Origin: Massilia polaris
GTDB lineage: Bacteria > Pseudomonadota > Gammaproteobacteria > Burkholderiales > Burkholderiaceae_D
Assembly (NCBI RefSeq): GCF_012927275.1
Contig: NZ_JABBGG010000005.1
Coordinates: forward strand, 248,001 to 312,000
Length of the DNA: 64,000 bases
Direction: 5' to 3'
The translations under genes and the position numbers were made by a program. Of the stretch, positions 1-9,301 are shown one piece after another; position 1 is the stretch's first letter; every line of letters begins with the position of its first letter. Under the pieces are notes generated by a model. The model saw only the letters and a program-made list of their open reading frames with translations. It was not told the DNA's origin and did not search any database.

Positions 1-176
1 CCGAAGGCGTGCGCCACTGCCTGGTCGGCGGTCGCTTCGAACGCTTCGGCGACTTCGATGGCGCCGGCGGCGCGCGCCAGTTTGGCGAAGTAGCGGTATT
101 TGATATGGCCCATCGATTCGCCGGCGAATGCAGCTTCGAGGTTCTGGATCGTCACGGATTGGTTTTGGGCTGCCAT
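1..176 (-). CDS. Rubrerythrin (partial, N-terminus only)
   Basis: The gene runs off the left edge of the window; only the first 58 codons are visible. They read MAAQNQSVTIQNLEAAFAGE and continue with SMGHIKYRYFAK, matching the N-terminal helix of rubrerythrins, where E19 of AFAGES is the expected first di-iron ligand. Rubrerythrins are non-haem di-iron peroxidases that reduce hydrogen peroxide in the cytoplasm. The start is the ATG whose complement is at 174-176, preceded on the minus strand by AGGAGCAGC. The family call is firm. Whether the C-terminal rubredoxin domain is present cannot be seen. Confidence 0.85.
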   Translation of the reverse strand, partial: MAAQNQSVTIQNLEAAFAGESMGHIKYRYFAKLARAAGAIEVAEAFEATADQAVAHAF

Positions 177-207
177 GATGCTGCTCCTGTCGGTTCTCTG
201 GTATCGG

Positions 208-250
208 AACTATCATAGCTTTTGTAAATCAATAAATTAAATTGATAGTT
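208..250. promoter_or_regulatory. Inverted repeat in the rubrerythrin/maeB intergenic region
   Basis: AACTATCA (208-215) and TGATAGTT (243-250) form a perfect 8-bp inverted repeat around an A/T-rich spacer, 32 bp upstream of the rubrerythrin start. The ATAG/CTAT half-sites resemble parts of OxyR-type sites, which would suit a peroxide-responsive gene. The regulator identity is a guess from motif shape. Confidence 0.35.
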
Positions 251-361
251 TTCATTGATGTAATGGTTTTTGCCTTCATGGCATGGTGAAAATACGTAGT
301 TGTCAAAAGTGGCGGTCTGCTAAAATCGACAATCCCCGTATGTCTTAGGAAGGCCGCACCG

Positions 362-2674
362 ATGGATTCGTCATCAGACAAAAAAGAAGAACTGCGTCAA
401 CAGCTTCGCCTCGCAGCGCTCGAATATCACGAAATCCCGCGCCCCGGCAAAATCAGCGTTACCCCGACAAAACAATTACTCAACCAGCGCGACCTGGCGC
501 TGGCGTATTCCCCTGGCGTGGCCGCGCCCTGCGAAGAGATCGTCAAGGACCCGGCCAACGCCTTTAAATACACCGCGCGCGGCAACCTCGTCGCTGTGAT
601 TACCAACGGCACCGCGGTGCTCGGCCTTGGCAACATCGGCGCGCTGGCCTCCAAGCCGGTCATGGAAGGCAAGGGCGTCTTGTTCAAGAAGTTTGCCGGT
701 GTCGACGTGTTCGACATTGAGATTAACGAATGCGACCCCGACAAGCTGGTCGATATCATCGCGTCGCTTGAGCCGACCTTCGGCGGCATCAACCTCGAGG
801 ACATCAAGGCGCCGGAGTGCTTCTACATCGAGCGCAAGCTGCGCGAGAGGATGAAGATACCGGTCTTCCACGACGACCAGCACGGCACCGCGATCATCGT
901 CGGCGCGGCGATCCTGAACGGCATCAAGGTGGTCGGCAAGAACCTGAACGACTGCAAGATGGTCGTGTCGGGCGCGGGCGCCGCGGCGCTGGCCTGCCTC
1001 GACCTGATCGTCGACCTCGGCTTCCCGATCGAGAACATCACCGTCACCGACCTGGCCGGCGTGGTCTACAAGGGCCGCGCGGAGCTGATGGACCCGGACA
1101 AGGAGCGCTTCGCGCAGGACACGCCATTCCGCACCCTGGCCGAAGCCATCCCCGGCGCCGACATCTTCCTCGGCCTGTCCGCCGGCGGCGTGCTCAAGCA
1201 GGAGATGGTGCGCGCGATGGCGCCCAAGCCGCTGATCCTCGCGCTGGCCAATCCGACCCCGGAAATCCTGCCGGAAGAAGTGCGCGCCGTGCGCAGCGAC
1301 GCGGTGATCGCGACCGGCCGTTCGGACTATCCGAACCAGGTCAACAACGTGCTGTGCTTCCCTTACATCTTCCGCGGCGCGCTCGATTGCGGCGCCACCA
1401 CGATCACCCGTGAAATGGAAATCGCGGTGGTGCACGCGATCGCCGAGCTGGCCCACGCCGAGCAGTCGGACGTCGTCGCCACCACCTACGGCATCAAGAA
1501 CCTGTCGTTCGGCCCGGAATACCTGATCCCGATGCCGTTCGATCCGCGCCTGCTGACGCAGATCGCACCGGCCGTGGCGAAAGCGGCGCACGAATCTGGC
1601 GTGGCGACGCGCCCGATCGCCGACCTCGAAGCGTATGCCGAGAGCCTGCAGCAGTTCGTCTACCGCAGCGGCACCTTCATGAAACCGCTGTTCGCGACCG
1701 CCAAGAACGCGCCGCCTGAGCTCAAGCGCATCGTCTACGCCGAGGGCGAAGACGAGCGCGTGCTGCGCGCCGTGCAGGTGGTGGTCGACGAAAAGCTGGC
1801 GCGCCCTGTGCTGGTCGGCCGCCCTGGCGTGCTGGAAAAGCGCATCGAGAAGTTCGGCCTGCGCCTGAAGCGGGACGAGCATTTCGACGTGATCAACCCG
1901 GATCACGACGACCGTTACCGCGACTACTGGCAGACCTACCACCAGATGGGCATGCGCAAGGGCGTGACCGAAGACTGGGCCAAGCTGGAAATGCGCCGCC
2001 GCCACAGCCTGATCGGCGCGATGATGATCCACAAGGGCCACGCCGACGGCATGATCTGCGGTACCTTCGGCACCACCATGCTGCACCTGCATTACATCGA
2101 CCAGGTGCTGGGCAAGCGCGCCGGCGCCAATGTTTACGCGGCGATGAACTTCCTGATCCTGCCGGAGCGCCAGCTGGCGATGGTCGACACCCACGTCAAC
2201 GAAAACCCGAGCGCCGAGCAGCTGGCCGAGATCACCATCATGGCGGCCGAGGAAATGAGCCGCTTCGGCCTGATCCCGCGCGCGGCCTTGCTGTCGCACT
2301 CGAACTTCGGTTCGTCCAACACCGAATCGGCCCAAAAGATGCGCGCGGTGCTGGCGCTGGTGCAGCAGCAGGCCCCTGGCCTGGAAATCGACGGCGAGAT
2401 GCACGGCGACGCGGCGCTCGACTCCAAGCTGCGCGAGAAGGTGATGCCGCAATCGACCTTGAAAGGCGACGCCAACCTGCTGGTGATGCCGGATATCGAC
2501 TCCGCCAACATCTCGTACAACCTGCTCAAGACCGCGGCCGGCAACGGCATCGCGATCGGGCCAGTCCTGCTGGGCTGCGCCAAGCCGGTGCACATCCTGA
2601 CCCCGTCGGCGACGGTGCGCAGGATCGTCAATATGACCGCGCTCTGCGTGGTTGATGCTGTAGCGCAACGCTAA
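362..2674 (+). CDS. maeB: NADP-dependent malic enzyme with phosphotransacetylase-like domain
   Basis: This is a 770-residue cytoplasmic protein of the MaeB type. It decarboxylates malate to pyruvate with reduction of NADP, feeding gluconeogenesis and NADPH supply. The malic N-terminal domain has the signature [12 protein letters not shown] at 49-60 and FHDDQHGTA at 169-177. The NAD(P)-binding domain carries GAGAAAL at 204-210. From about residue 430 the sequence becomes a phosphotransacetylase-like domain, which in this family is regulatory (acetyl-CoA sensing) rather than clearly catalytic. Full length matches the family. The start follows AGGAAGG at 347-353. The gene is monocistronic, with a terminator immediately downstream. 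Confidence 0.96.
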   Translation: MDSSSDKKEELRQQLRLAALEYHEIPRPGKISVTPTKQLLNQRDLALAYSPGVAAPCEEIVKDPANAFKYTARGNLVAVITNGTAVLGLGNIGALASKPVMEGKGVLFKKFAGVDVFDIEINECDPDKLVDIIASLEPTFGGINLEDIKAPECFYIERKLRERMKIPVFHDDQHGTAIIVGAAILNGIKVVGKNLNDCKMVVSGAGAAALACLDLIVDLGFPIENITVTDLAGVVYKGRAELMDPDKERFAQDTPFRTLAEAIPGADIFLGLSAGGVLKQEMVRAMAPKPLILALANPTPEILPEEVRAVRSDAVIATGRSDYPNQVNNVLCFPYIFRGALDCGATTITREMEIAVVHAIAELAHAEQSDVVATTYGIKNLSFGPEYLIPMPFDPRLLTQIAPAVAKAAHESGVATRPIADLEAYAESLQQFVYRSGTFMKPLFATAKNAPPELKRIVYAEGEDERVLRAVQVVVDEKLARPVLVGRPGVLEKRIEKFGLRLKRDEHFDVINPDHDDRYRDYWQTYHQMGMRKGVTEDWAKLEMRRRHSLIGAMMIHKGHADGMICGTFGTTMLHLHYIDQVLGKRAGANVYAAMNFLILPERQLAMVDTHVNENPSAEQLAEITIMAAEEMSRFGLIPRAALLSHSNFGSSNTESAQKMRAVLALVQQQAPGLEIDGEMHGDAALDSKLREKVMPQSTLKGDANLLVMPDIDSANISYNLLKTAAGNGIAIGPVLLGCAKPVHILTPSATVRRIVNMTALCVVDAVAQR

Positions 2675-2679
2675 GCTAT

Positions 2680-2714
2680 TCCGGCCGGACTGCTTCATTT
2701 CCGGTCGGATTTTT
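2680..2714 (+). terminator. Rho-independent terminator of maeB
   Basis: TCCGGCCGGA (2680-2689) pairs with TCCGGTCGGA (2700-2709), ten base pairs with one G-U wobble and a 10-nt loop, followed by five T at 2710-2714. It begins six bases after the maeB stop. Confidence 0.8.
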
Positions 2715-2972
2715 CCGCGTTTGATGTGTGTCAGAGAGACGACATATCGCACGTGGATACACTTTAAGACACTAAAAGACACTAGTAACAAACCGTAAGG
2801 ACGCGCCTTGTCCGCTTGGTTTCAAGGCATAATGATCAGTGTCTTGTGTTGTTTATTTTGCACGACTTACTTTCGTGTACAGAGGCGCATTTGGTCTCTG
2901 TTACAATGCCGGGCTGAATTTCGCCTGTTGGCCATTCCGGCAACCTGCCATACACGTCACACATCAAGAACC

Positions 2973-4016
2973 ATGCATACAGCAAAAAAAGCCCTCATTA
3001 CCGGCATTACCGGCCAGGACGGCGCCTATCTCGCGCAGCTTTTGCTCGAAAAGGGCTATCAGGTCACCGGTACCTATCGCCGCTCCAGCTCAGTCAACTT
3101 CTGGAGGATTGAGGAACTCGGCGTCGAGACCCATCCAAACCTGAACCTGGTCGAATACGACCTGACCGACCTGTCCTCGGCGATTCGCCTGATGCAGTCG
3201 TGCGAGCCGGACGAGGTGTACAACCTGGCCGCGCAAAGCTTCGTCGGCGTGTCGTTCGAGCAGCCGCTCGCGACCGCCAGCATCACCGGCATGGGCGCCG
3301 TCAACCTGCTCGAGGCGATCCGCATCGTCAACCCGAAGATCCGCTTCTACCAGGCGTCGACCTCGGAAATGTTCGGCAAGGTGCAGGCCATTCCGCAGAT
3401 CGAGGACACCCCGTTCTATCCGCGCAGCCCATACGGCGTCGCCAAGCTGTACGCACACTGGATGACGGTGAACTACCGCGAGTCGTACGGCATCTTCGGC
3501 TCGTCGGGCATCCTGTTCAACCACGAGTCGCCGCTGCGCGGCCGTGAGTTCGTCACCCGCAAGATCACCGACTCGGTCGCCAAGATCGTCCTCAACAAGC
3601 TGGACGTGCTCGAACTGGGCAACCTCGACGCCAAGCGCGACTGGGGCTATGCGCGCGAGTACGTCGAAGGCATGTGGCGCATGCTGCAGGTCGATACGCC
3701 GGACACCTTCATTCTCGCCACCAACCGCACCGAAACCGTGCGCGACTTCGTGACGATGGCCTTCAAGGGCGCCGGCATCGGCGTCGAATGGAAGGGCCAG
3801 GGCGAGGCCGAAACCGGCCACTGCGCGCGCACCGGCAAGCTGCTGGTCCGCATCAGCCCGAAATTCTACCGTCCGGCGGAAGTGGAACTGCTGATCGGCG
3901 ACGCGTCGAAAGCGAAGCGCGAGCTGGGCTGGGCGCCGGAAACGACGCTCGAACAGCTGTGCCAGATGATGGTCGAAGCTGACATGCGCCGCAACGAAAT
4001 AGGTTTCTCGTTCTGA
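2973..4016 (+). CDS. gmd: GDP-mannose 4,6-dehydratase
   Basis: The 347-residue enzyme converts GDP-D-mannose to GDP-4-dehydro-6-deoxy-D-mannose, the common precursor of GDP-D-rhamnose and GDP-L-fucose. The N-terminus has the SDR Rossmann motif ITGITGQDG, followed by the family stretch YRRSSS. The catalytic triad region is visible as STSEMFG and YGVAKLYAH (Tyr-x3-Lys). [10 protein letters not shown] is the nucleotide-sugar binding loop. An upstream in-frame extension to 2808 is possible but has no homology, so the ATG giving [11 protein letters not shown] is preferred. One base separates the stop from the next gene. The 298-bp stretch before this gene holds the maeB terminator and otherwise nothing I recognise. 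Confidence 0.95.
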   Translation: MHTAKKALITGITGQDGAYLAQLLLEKGYQVTGTYRRSSSVNFWRIEELGVETHPNLNLVEYDLTDLSSAIRLMQSCEPDEVYNLAAQSFVGVSFEQPLATASITGMGAVNLLEAIRIVNPKIRFYQASTSEMFGKVQAIPQIEDTPFYPRSPYGVAKLYAHWMTVNYRESYGIFGSSGILFNHESPLRGREFVTRKITDSVAKIVLNKLDVLELGNLDAKRDWGYAREYVEGMWRMLQVDTPDTFILATNRTETVRDFVTMAFKGAGIGVEWKGQGEAETGHCARTGKLLVRISPKFYRPAEVELLIGDASKAKRELGWAPETTLEQLCQMMVEADMRRNEIGFSF

Positions 4017-4017
4017 C

Positions 4018-4959
4018 ATGAACCGCATGGCCACGGAAAAATTCTCCACCGTCGTTCTGGAAAACGAGGGTGAAGGAAAGCGCGCGCTGATCACCGGCCT
4101 GCGCGGCTTCACGGGCCATTACATGGCGCAGGAGCTGACGGCCGCGGGATACCGCGTGTTCGGCACCGTGCTGCCGGGCGAGCCGACCGGGCCTGACGTC
4201 TTTACCGTCGACCTGTGCGACCGCGACGCGGTCATCCGCGCCATCGAGGAAGTCCAGCCGGACGTGGTCGTGCACCTGGCCGGCATCGCCTTCGTCGCGC
4301 ATTCCAACGCCGACCTGATCTACCGCGTCAACATCGTCGGCACCCGCAACCTGCTCGAAGCGCTGGCGGCCGCGCGCCACCAGCCGTCCAGCGTTTTGCT
4401 GGCGTCGTCGGCCAACATCTATGGCCAGGCCGACGTGCCGGTCATCGACGAAAGCATGACGCCGGCGCCGTTCAACGACTACGGCGTCAGCAAGCTGGCG
4501 ATGGAGCACATGGCAAATCTGTGGTCGGACAAGCTGCCGATCATCATCGTCCGTCCCTTCAATTACACCGGCGTCGGCCAGGATGCCAACTTCCTGCTGC
4601 CGAAAATCGTCTCGCACTTCCGCGCCGGCGCACGCGACATCGAACTGGGCAACCTGAACATCGCGCGCGATTTCTCCGATGTGCGCATGGTCGCCAGGGC
4701 CTACCGCCGCCTGCTGGCGCTGTCGCCGCCGGGCCAGGCCTACAACGTCTGCTCCGGCCGCGCCTATTCGCTGCGCGGCATTATCGACACCATGGCCGGC
4801 ATTGCCGGCTACCAGATCGACGTGCGGGTCAACCCCGCCTTCGTGCGCGCCAGCGACGTGCCGTCCCTGGTCGGCAGCAACCGCAAGCTGGCCAGCGTGA
4901 TCGGCGCCATCGACCCGGCCCCGCTCGAAGACACGCTGCGCTGGATGTACCAGGCGTGA
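4018..4959 (+). CDS. rmd: GDP-4-dehydro-6-deoxy-D-mannose reductase (GDP-D-rhamnose synthesis)
   Basis: This 313-residue extended SDR has a Rossmann motif GLRGFTGHY at about 26-34, an SSANIYGQ strand with the catalytic Ser, and YGVSKLA (Tyr-x3-Lys). It follows gmd by one base and is therefore the likely second step on the Gmd product. Rmd-type reduction gives GDP-D-rhamnose. Fcl-type epimerase/reductase would give GDP-L-fucose, but the size and sequence look like Rmd. ATG at 4027 is an alternative start. The end overlaps the next gene by four bases (GTGA). Confidence 0.85.
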   Translation: MNRMATEKFSTVVLENEGEGKRALITGLRGFTGHYMAQELTAAGYRVFGTVLPGEPTGPDVFTVDLCDRDAVIRAIEEVQPDVVVHLAGIAFVAHSNADLIYRVNIVGTRNLLEALAAARHQPSSVLLASSANIYGQADVPVIDESMTPAPFNDYGVSKLAMEHMANLWSDKLPIIIVRPFNYTGVGQDANFLLPKIVSHFRAGARDIELGNLNIARDFSDVRMVARAYRRLLALSPPGQAYNVCSGRAYSLRGIIDTMAGIAGYQIDVRVNPAFVRASDVPSLVGSNRKLASVIGAIDPAPLEDTLRWMYQA

Positions 4960-6086
4960 GTGAGCTGACTGTCGGCCTGGGGACGACGATGATCGAACCG
5001 GGGCTGACTGGCGGCAGGATCGACGGCATCGGGGTCTACACCGGCGCACTGCTGCGCAACCTGCCGCAAGCCGGCTGCAAGGTCGAACCGTTTTCCTGGC
5101 CGCGCCTGCGCGGCGCCCCCGGCGACATTACTATCGGGCGCGCGCTGCCGCGCTCCTTCGCAGGCGCCACGCTGATGGACATGGCGCCCGCGATGCCGCG
5201 GCTTCATATGCCGGCCGATATCTTCCACGTCACCGACTACCGCGTGGCGCGCATGGATTGCCCGGTGGTGGCGACGCTGCACGACGCGCTGCCGATCAAA
5301 TATCCCGAGTGGTGCAACCCGCGCTTCAGGGATGCCAAGAACTGGCTCCAAGTGAAGGCCGCGCGCAAGGCGGACCATGTGATCGCCTTGTCGCATTTCG
5401 CCGTCGACGAACTGGTCGAGTGCTTCGGGGCGGACCCGCGCCGCGTCAGCGTGGTGCCGTGCGGCGTCGATGAGGAATGGCTATCGGCTCCAGAGCCAGA
5501 GTCTGTGGCCGCGACCTTGCAAGCCAACGGCCTGCGCCCCGGTTACTTCCTGTTCGTCGGCACGCTCCAGCCGCGCAAGAACATCGAGCGCGTGCTCGAC
5601 GCCTGGCTGGCGCTGCCGGCCGCGGTGCGCAAGGAGCGCCAGCTGGTGATTGTCGGGGCCCGGGGCGCGCGCAGCGAGCAGCTGGCCAGGCGCCTGCATG
5701 CCGCTGCCGCCAACGGCGAAAACGTCGCCTGGCTGAGCGGCCTGACGAGCGCCGCGGCCTTGCGCGAAGTGTATGCTGGTGCCGGGGTGTTTGTATTCCC
5801 GTCGCTGTACGAAGGCTTCGGCATACCGGTGGTCGAGGCGTTCGCCTCAGGCGTGCCGGTGGTCGCATCGAATACCAGTTCGCTGCCCGAAGTCAGCCAG
5901 GGCGCCGCCCTCGAAATCGATCCGCTCGACAGCGGCGCGATCGGGGAGGCCATGCTGGCGCTGGTGCGCGACGATGCCTTGCGCGCGCGCTGCATCGAAG
6001 CGGGCCGCCGCCGCGCGGAACAACTTACCTGGCGCGACACCGCGCGGCAAACCGCCGACGTGTACCGCGCCGTACTAAAAAACTGA
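4956..6086 (+). CDS. Family 4 glycosyltransferase (WbpZ-like)
   Basis: The 376-residue GT-B glycosyltransferase starts at a GTG that overlaps the rmd stop, so translation is coupled. The N-terminal acceptor domain has RIDGIGVYTG. The C-terminal donor domain has FVGTLQPRKNIE, followed by the EX7E-type region YEGFGIPVVEAFASG that binds the nucleotide-sugar phosphate. There is no signal peptide or membrane segment, so it acts at the inner face of the membrane. Its place after gmd-rmd suggests that it transfers D-rhamnose (or mannose) in O-antigen or exopolysaccharide assembly. The exact linkage cannot be read from sequence. Confidence 0.85.
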   Translation: MSELTVGLGTTMIEPGLTGGRIDGIGVYTGALLRNLPQAGCKVEPFSWPRLRGAPGDITIGRALPRSFAGATLMDMAPAMPRLHMPADIFHVTDYRVARMDCPVVATLHDALPIKYPEWCNPRFRDAKNWLQVKAARKADHVIALSHFAVDELVECFGADPRRVSVVPCGVDEEWLSAPEPESVAATLQANGLRPGYFLFVGTLQPRKNIERVLDAWLALPAAVRKERQLVIVGARGARSEQLARRLHAAAANGENVAWLSGLTSAAALREVYAGAGVFVFPSLYEGFGIPVVEAFASGVPVVASNTSSLPEVSQGAALEIDPLDSGAIGEAMLALVRDDALRARCIEAGRRRAEQLTWRDTARQTADVYRAVLKN

Positions 6087-6088
6087 TT

Positions 6089-7234
6089 ATGCGCGTCCTT
6101 CATTTCTACAAAACTTATTATCCCGACTCGGTCGGCGGCATCGAACAGGTGATCCGCCAGATGTGCGTCGGCACCGGCCGCCTTGGCGTCACCAACCAAG
6201 TGCTGACCCTGACGCGCGAGAAGGACAATTTCGACTTCGAGTTCGACGGCCACCGCGTGCGCCGCGTGCCGCTCGACTTCGAGATCGCGTCGAACTCGGT
6301 GTCGTTCGCCGCCATCGGCGAACTTGCGCGCATGGCCGAACAGGCCGACGTGGTGCACTACCATTTCCCGTGGCCGTTCATGGACCTGGCCCACTTCGTC
6401 GCGCGCATCAACAAGCCGACGCTGGTGACCTACCACTCCGACATCGTGCGCCAGAAGCACTTGCTGCGCCTGTACCAGCCGCTCAAGCACCGCTTCCTGA
6501 AAAGCGTGGACGCCATCGTCGCCTCCTCGCCCAACTACATGGCCTCGTCGGAAGTGCTGGAGCGCTACCCGGACAAGACCCGCATCATCACCTATGGCCT
6601 GGACAAGAACACCTACCCGGCCGCCAGGCAGGAACTGCTGGACAAGTGGCGCGCCAAAGTCGGCGAGCGCTTCTTCCTGTTCGTCGGCGTGCTGCGCTAT
6701 TACAAGGGCCTGCACATTTTGCTCGACGCGGTCGCCAATTCGGACTACCCGGTCGTGATCGTCGGCTCCGGCCCGATCGAAGCGGAGCTCAAGGCGCATG
6801 CCGAGCGGCTCGGCCTGAAGCACGTGCTGTTTGTCGGCGCGCTCGGCGAGGACGACAAGGCCGCGCTGCTGACCCTGTGCTACGCGATGGCGTTCCCGTC
6901 GCACCTGCGCTCGGAGGCGTTCGGCATCTCGCTGCTGGAAGGCGCGATGTACGGCAAGCCGATGATCTCGAGCGAGATCGGCACCGGCACCACCTACATC
7001 AACATCGACGGCGAAACCGGCCTGGTGGTCCCGCCGAGCGATCCGCAAGCGCTGGGCGCGGCCATGCGCAAGCTGTGGGACAACCCGCAGATGGCGGCCG
7101 AGATGGGCAAGCGCGCCGAGGCGCGCTACTGGGAGCTGTTCTCGTCGGAGACCATGGCGAAGAACTACGTGGCCCTGTACGAGGAGCTGGCAGCGCGCCA
7201 TGCGGTCGCCCAGCTGGCGCACGCGGGTGCCTGA
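6089..7234 (+). CDS. Family 4 glycosyltransferase (WbpY-like)
   Basis: This 381-residue GT4 enzyme begins MRVLHFYKTYYPDSVGGIEQ, whose GGIEQ loop is the usual N-terminal signature of this branch. The donor-binding half has FVGVLRYYKGLHILLDA and SEAFGISLLEGAMYGKP (E-x7-E). It starts two bases after the previous glycosyltransferase, completing a gmd-rmd-GT-GT operon. N-terminal resemblance to the A-band rhamnan transferase WbpY is from memory and unverified. No ABC exporter or polymerase genes lie beside it, so export of the glycan must be encoded elsewhere. Confidence 0.85.
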   Translation: MRVLHFYKTYYPDSVGGIEQVIRQMCVGTGRLGVTNQVLTLTREKDNFDFEFDGHRVRRVPLDFEIASNSVSFAAIGELARMAEQADVVHYHFPWPFMDLAHFVARINKPTLVTYHSDIVRQKHLLRLYQPLKHRFLKSVDAIVASSPNYMASSEVLERYPDKTRIITYGLDKNTYPAARQELLDKWRAKVGERFFLFVGVLRYYKGLHILLDAVANSDYPVVIVGSGPIEAELKAHAERLGLKHVLFVGALGEDDKAALLTLCYAMAFPSHLRSEAFGISLLEGAMYGKPMISSEIGTGTTYINIDGETGLVVPPSDPQALGAAMRKLWDNPQMAAEMGKRAEARYWELFSSETMAKNYVALYEELAARHAVAQLAHAGA

Positions 7235-7303
7235 TCGGCCGGTTGCCGCGCGCCCAAAATTGCTGGTATGCTGAATTCGCACAGCGGCAACACGGAGGTT
7301 GGC

Positions 7304-8056
7304 ATGCGAATGCTTCACTCCCTGATGGGCTTTTTGCTGGCCGCGTCACTGGGCCAGGGCCACGCGGCGGCGCCGTCGCTAGACATCGCCACCGAAGAGT
7401 CGCCGCCGGCCAGCATGGTCGACGGCCGTACCGTGATCGGCAGTAGCACCGCGAAAGTGCGCGAAATCATGGCGCGCAGCGGCCTCCGCTACCGCATCGA
7501 CTTGCTGCCGTGGAAGCGCGCGTATACCTCGGCGCTGCGGCGCGACAACGGCTGCGTCTATTCCACCACCCGCACACCCGAACGCGAACACCTGTTCCAC
7601 TGGATCGGCCCGCTTGACGAAGCCGAATGGGTGCTGCTTGCGCGCGCCGACCGCGGCTACCAGTTCAAGACGCTGGAGGACGCGCGCGGCCTGCGCATCG
7701 GCACCTACAACGGCGACGCGCGCGAGGAATACCTGCGTTCGCGCGGATTCAACATCGACTCCGCCAATAACGACCTGATCAATCCACGCAAGCTGCTGCT
7801 GAACCGGATCGACCTGTGGGCCGCCAGCCTGCGGCGCGGCAGCTACGTGCTCGAGCAGAACGACTGGAGCAGCCGCATCGTGCCTGTGTTCACGTTCCGC
7901 AAAGTGCAGGTCTACCTTGCGTGCAACAAGCGCGTGCCGGCGGCCACCGCCATCCGCATGCAGGGCGCGCGCGACGCCATGGAGCGCGACGGCACCTCGC
8001 GCCGCATCGAGCGCAAATATGAGGCGTGGGAAAAGCACAAGGCCAAGGCGCCCTGA
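7304..8056 (+). CDS. Periplasmic solute-binding protein, ABC substrate-binding (SBP_bac_3) type
   Basis: The 250-residue exported protein has a signal peptide (MRMLHSLMGFLLAASLGQGHAA), then the pattern of extracellular solute-binding family 3: IDLLPWKRAYTSALR near the ligand cleft and LRIGTYNGDAREEYL in the second lobe. Solitary relatives of this kind occur without permease genes, as here. The ligand is unknown. The start at 7304 is chosen over an upstream one at 7268 because GGAGG lies at 7294-7298 and the signal peptide begins there. Confidence 0.75.
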   Translation: MRMLHSLMGFLLAASLGQGHAAAPSLDIATEESPPASMVDGRTVIGSSTAKVREIMARSGLRYRIDLLPWKRAYTSALRRDNGCVYSTTRTPEREHLFHWIGPLDEAEWVLLARADRGYQFKTLEDARGLRIGTYNGDAREEYLRSRGFNIDSANNDLINPRKLLLNRIDLWAASLRRGSYVLEQNDWSSRIVPVFTFRKVQVYLACNKRVPAATAIRMQGARDAMERDGTSRRIERKYEAWEKHKAKAP

Positions 8057-8147
8057 GCCGCTGCCGTCAGGCTCGACCCGGTCCCTTGAGATAGCGGGCG
8101 GCATGCTGCTAAACTCGTCAGGAATTTCGCAACAGGAATTCCAGACG

Positions 8148-8540
8148 ATGAAAACCTATCACGGCAGCTGCCACTGCGGCGCGCTGCGCTTCGAAGCCGA
8201 TATCGACCTGGGGCAGGGCACCCTGAAGTGCAACTGCTCGATTTGCCGCAAGCGGCGGTTCTGGCCGGCCATCGTCCGGCCCGGCGCCTTCCGCCTGCTC
8301 GACGGCACGCCGTCCGTGTACCTGTTCGGCGCCAGGCGCGATCATCATTATTTTTGCAAAGACTGCGGCGTGCACACGCACGGCACCGGCACGTCGCCGC
8401 GCTGGGGCGCGTTTTACGCGGTCAGCGTCACCTGCCTCGACGACGCCAGCGACAAGGAACTGGCGGCCGCGCCCACCACTTTTATCGACGGACGCAGCGA
8501 TTGCTGGGACGCGGCGCCCGCTGTGGCCAGCTATCTGTAA
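8148..8540 (+). CDS. GFA/CENP-V family zinc protein
   Basis: The 130-residue protein has the zinc-binding cysteine pattern of the GFA family: CHCGALRF near residue 7, CNCSICRKR near 28 and CKDCGVHTHG near 65. The family is named for glutathione-dependent formaldehyde-activating enzyme, but most members have no proven activity, so no reaction is claimed. The start follows an AGGAA at 8134-8138. The gene stands alone between unrelated neighbours. Confidence 0.85.
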   Translation: MKTYHGSCHCGALRFEADIDLGQGTLKCNCSICRKRRFWPAIVRPGAFRLLDGTPSVYLFGARRDHHYFCKDCGVHTHGTGTSPRWGAFYAVSVTCLDDASDKELAAAPTTFIDGRSDCWDAAPAVASYL

Positions 8541-8715
8541 GCAATTGTCGGCAAGCCTGGCCGCAGCCGACATGCAAGCGCGCCAAGCAAATGCGGAAAA
8601 ATAAAATGAACAGTATCTGGAAAGCGCCGATGGGGATGATGTCCGCCCCCAAGTCCCTGGCCGCGCGCCGGCCGTTTTTGATAGCGGCCGCTTTATCGCT
8701 GGGCGCGGCGATTTC

Positions 8716-8871
8716 GCTTGGGTGATGGTGTTCGCATTGGGCCAGATCGTCGGTCCGTCTGTGATCGGGTGGATCGCCGACGGACCGGGCGGATTGCAGC
8801 GAGGGCTGATCTATTCGGCGCTGGCGCTATTTATCGGAGCGATACTGGCGTCGCGTCAAAACGCTTTGTAG
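8716..8871 (+). pseudogene. C-terminal remnant of an MFS transporter
   Basis: In one frame the sequence reads AWVMVFALGQIVGPSVIGW, then IADGPGGLQRGLIYSALAL and FIGAILASRQ before a TAG stop at 8869-8871. This looks like the last two membrane helices of a major-facilitator permease (YbfB/YjiJ-like). Nothing upstream encodes the other helices in any frame, so this is a decayed fragment. The rest of 8541-8880 holds no convincing gene; a 44-codon ORF ending at 8725 has no recognisable similarity. Confidence 0.6.
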
Positions 8872-8880
8872 CACGCGAAA

Positions 8881-9258
8881 TCAACGCAGCACGTAGGCCG
8901 CAAGTACGCTTTGAACTTCGTAGATGCTGAGCTTCTTGTTGAACTGCTTTTTGAACGGAGCGGCGGTACCGGAGATCCAGATATTCAGTTCCGCATCCAG
9001 GTCGAACGTCCCGCCGGTTTCGATACTGAAGTGCGTGATGCTCTTGTACGGAATCGAGTGGTACTCGGTCTTGTTGCCCGTGATGCCTTGCTTATCCACG
9101 AGCACCAGGCGTTTGTCGGTGAAAACGAAATAATCGCGGATCAGCTGGTAGGCGTGTTCCACTTTCTCGTTCGGAGCAAGAATCTGCTCGAACTCCTGCT
9201 GCACTTTCGATGCATCGATTTTGGATGCATTACCTAAAACTCCGTCGAGCAAGCCCAT
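8881..9258 (-). CDS. Bacterial PH-domain protein
   Basis: The 125-residue cytoplasmic protein matches bacterial pleckstrin-homology-like proteins (bPH_1 type). A short N-terminal helix (MGLLDGVLGNASKID) is followed by the beta-rich core with YFVFTDKRLVLVDKQG and YHSIPYKSITHFSIET, and a C-terminal helix. Proteins of this family form ring-shaped oligomers and their physiological role is poorly defined. A strong ribosome-binding site (GAAGGAAA on the minus strand) precedes the ATG at 9258. Confidence 0.85.
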   Translation of the reverse strand: MGLLDGVLGNASKIDASKVQQEFEQILAPNEKVEHAYQLIRDYFVFTDKRLVLVDKQGITGNKTEYHSIPYKSITHFSIETGGTFDLDAELNIWISGTAAPFKKQFNKKLSIYEVQSVLAAYVLR

Positions 9259-9301
9259 GTCGTTTCCTTCGCGTTTAGAGAATCAACATCATACTGCAGA
9301 A

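Noticed and set aside
476-2791. 771-codon open frame on the minus strand over maeB
   Set aside because: It lies wholly antisense to a clear malic enzyme gene; its His/Arg/Asp-rich composition is the usual mirror of G/C-rich third positions, with no family resemblance.
5543-7318. 591-codon minus-strand frame over the two glycosyltransferases
   Set aside because: It spans two real genes on the other strand and has shadow-type composition.
8587-8725. 44-codon ORF ending before the MFS relic
   Set aside because: It has no strong ribosome-binding site and no recognisable similarity, and overlaps the decayed permease tail.
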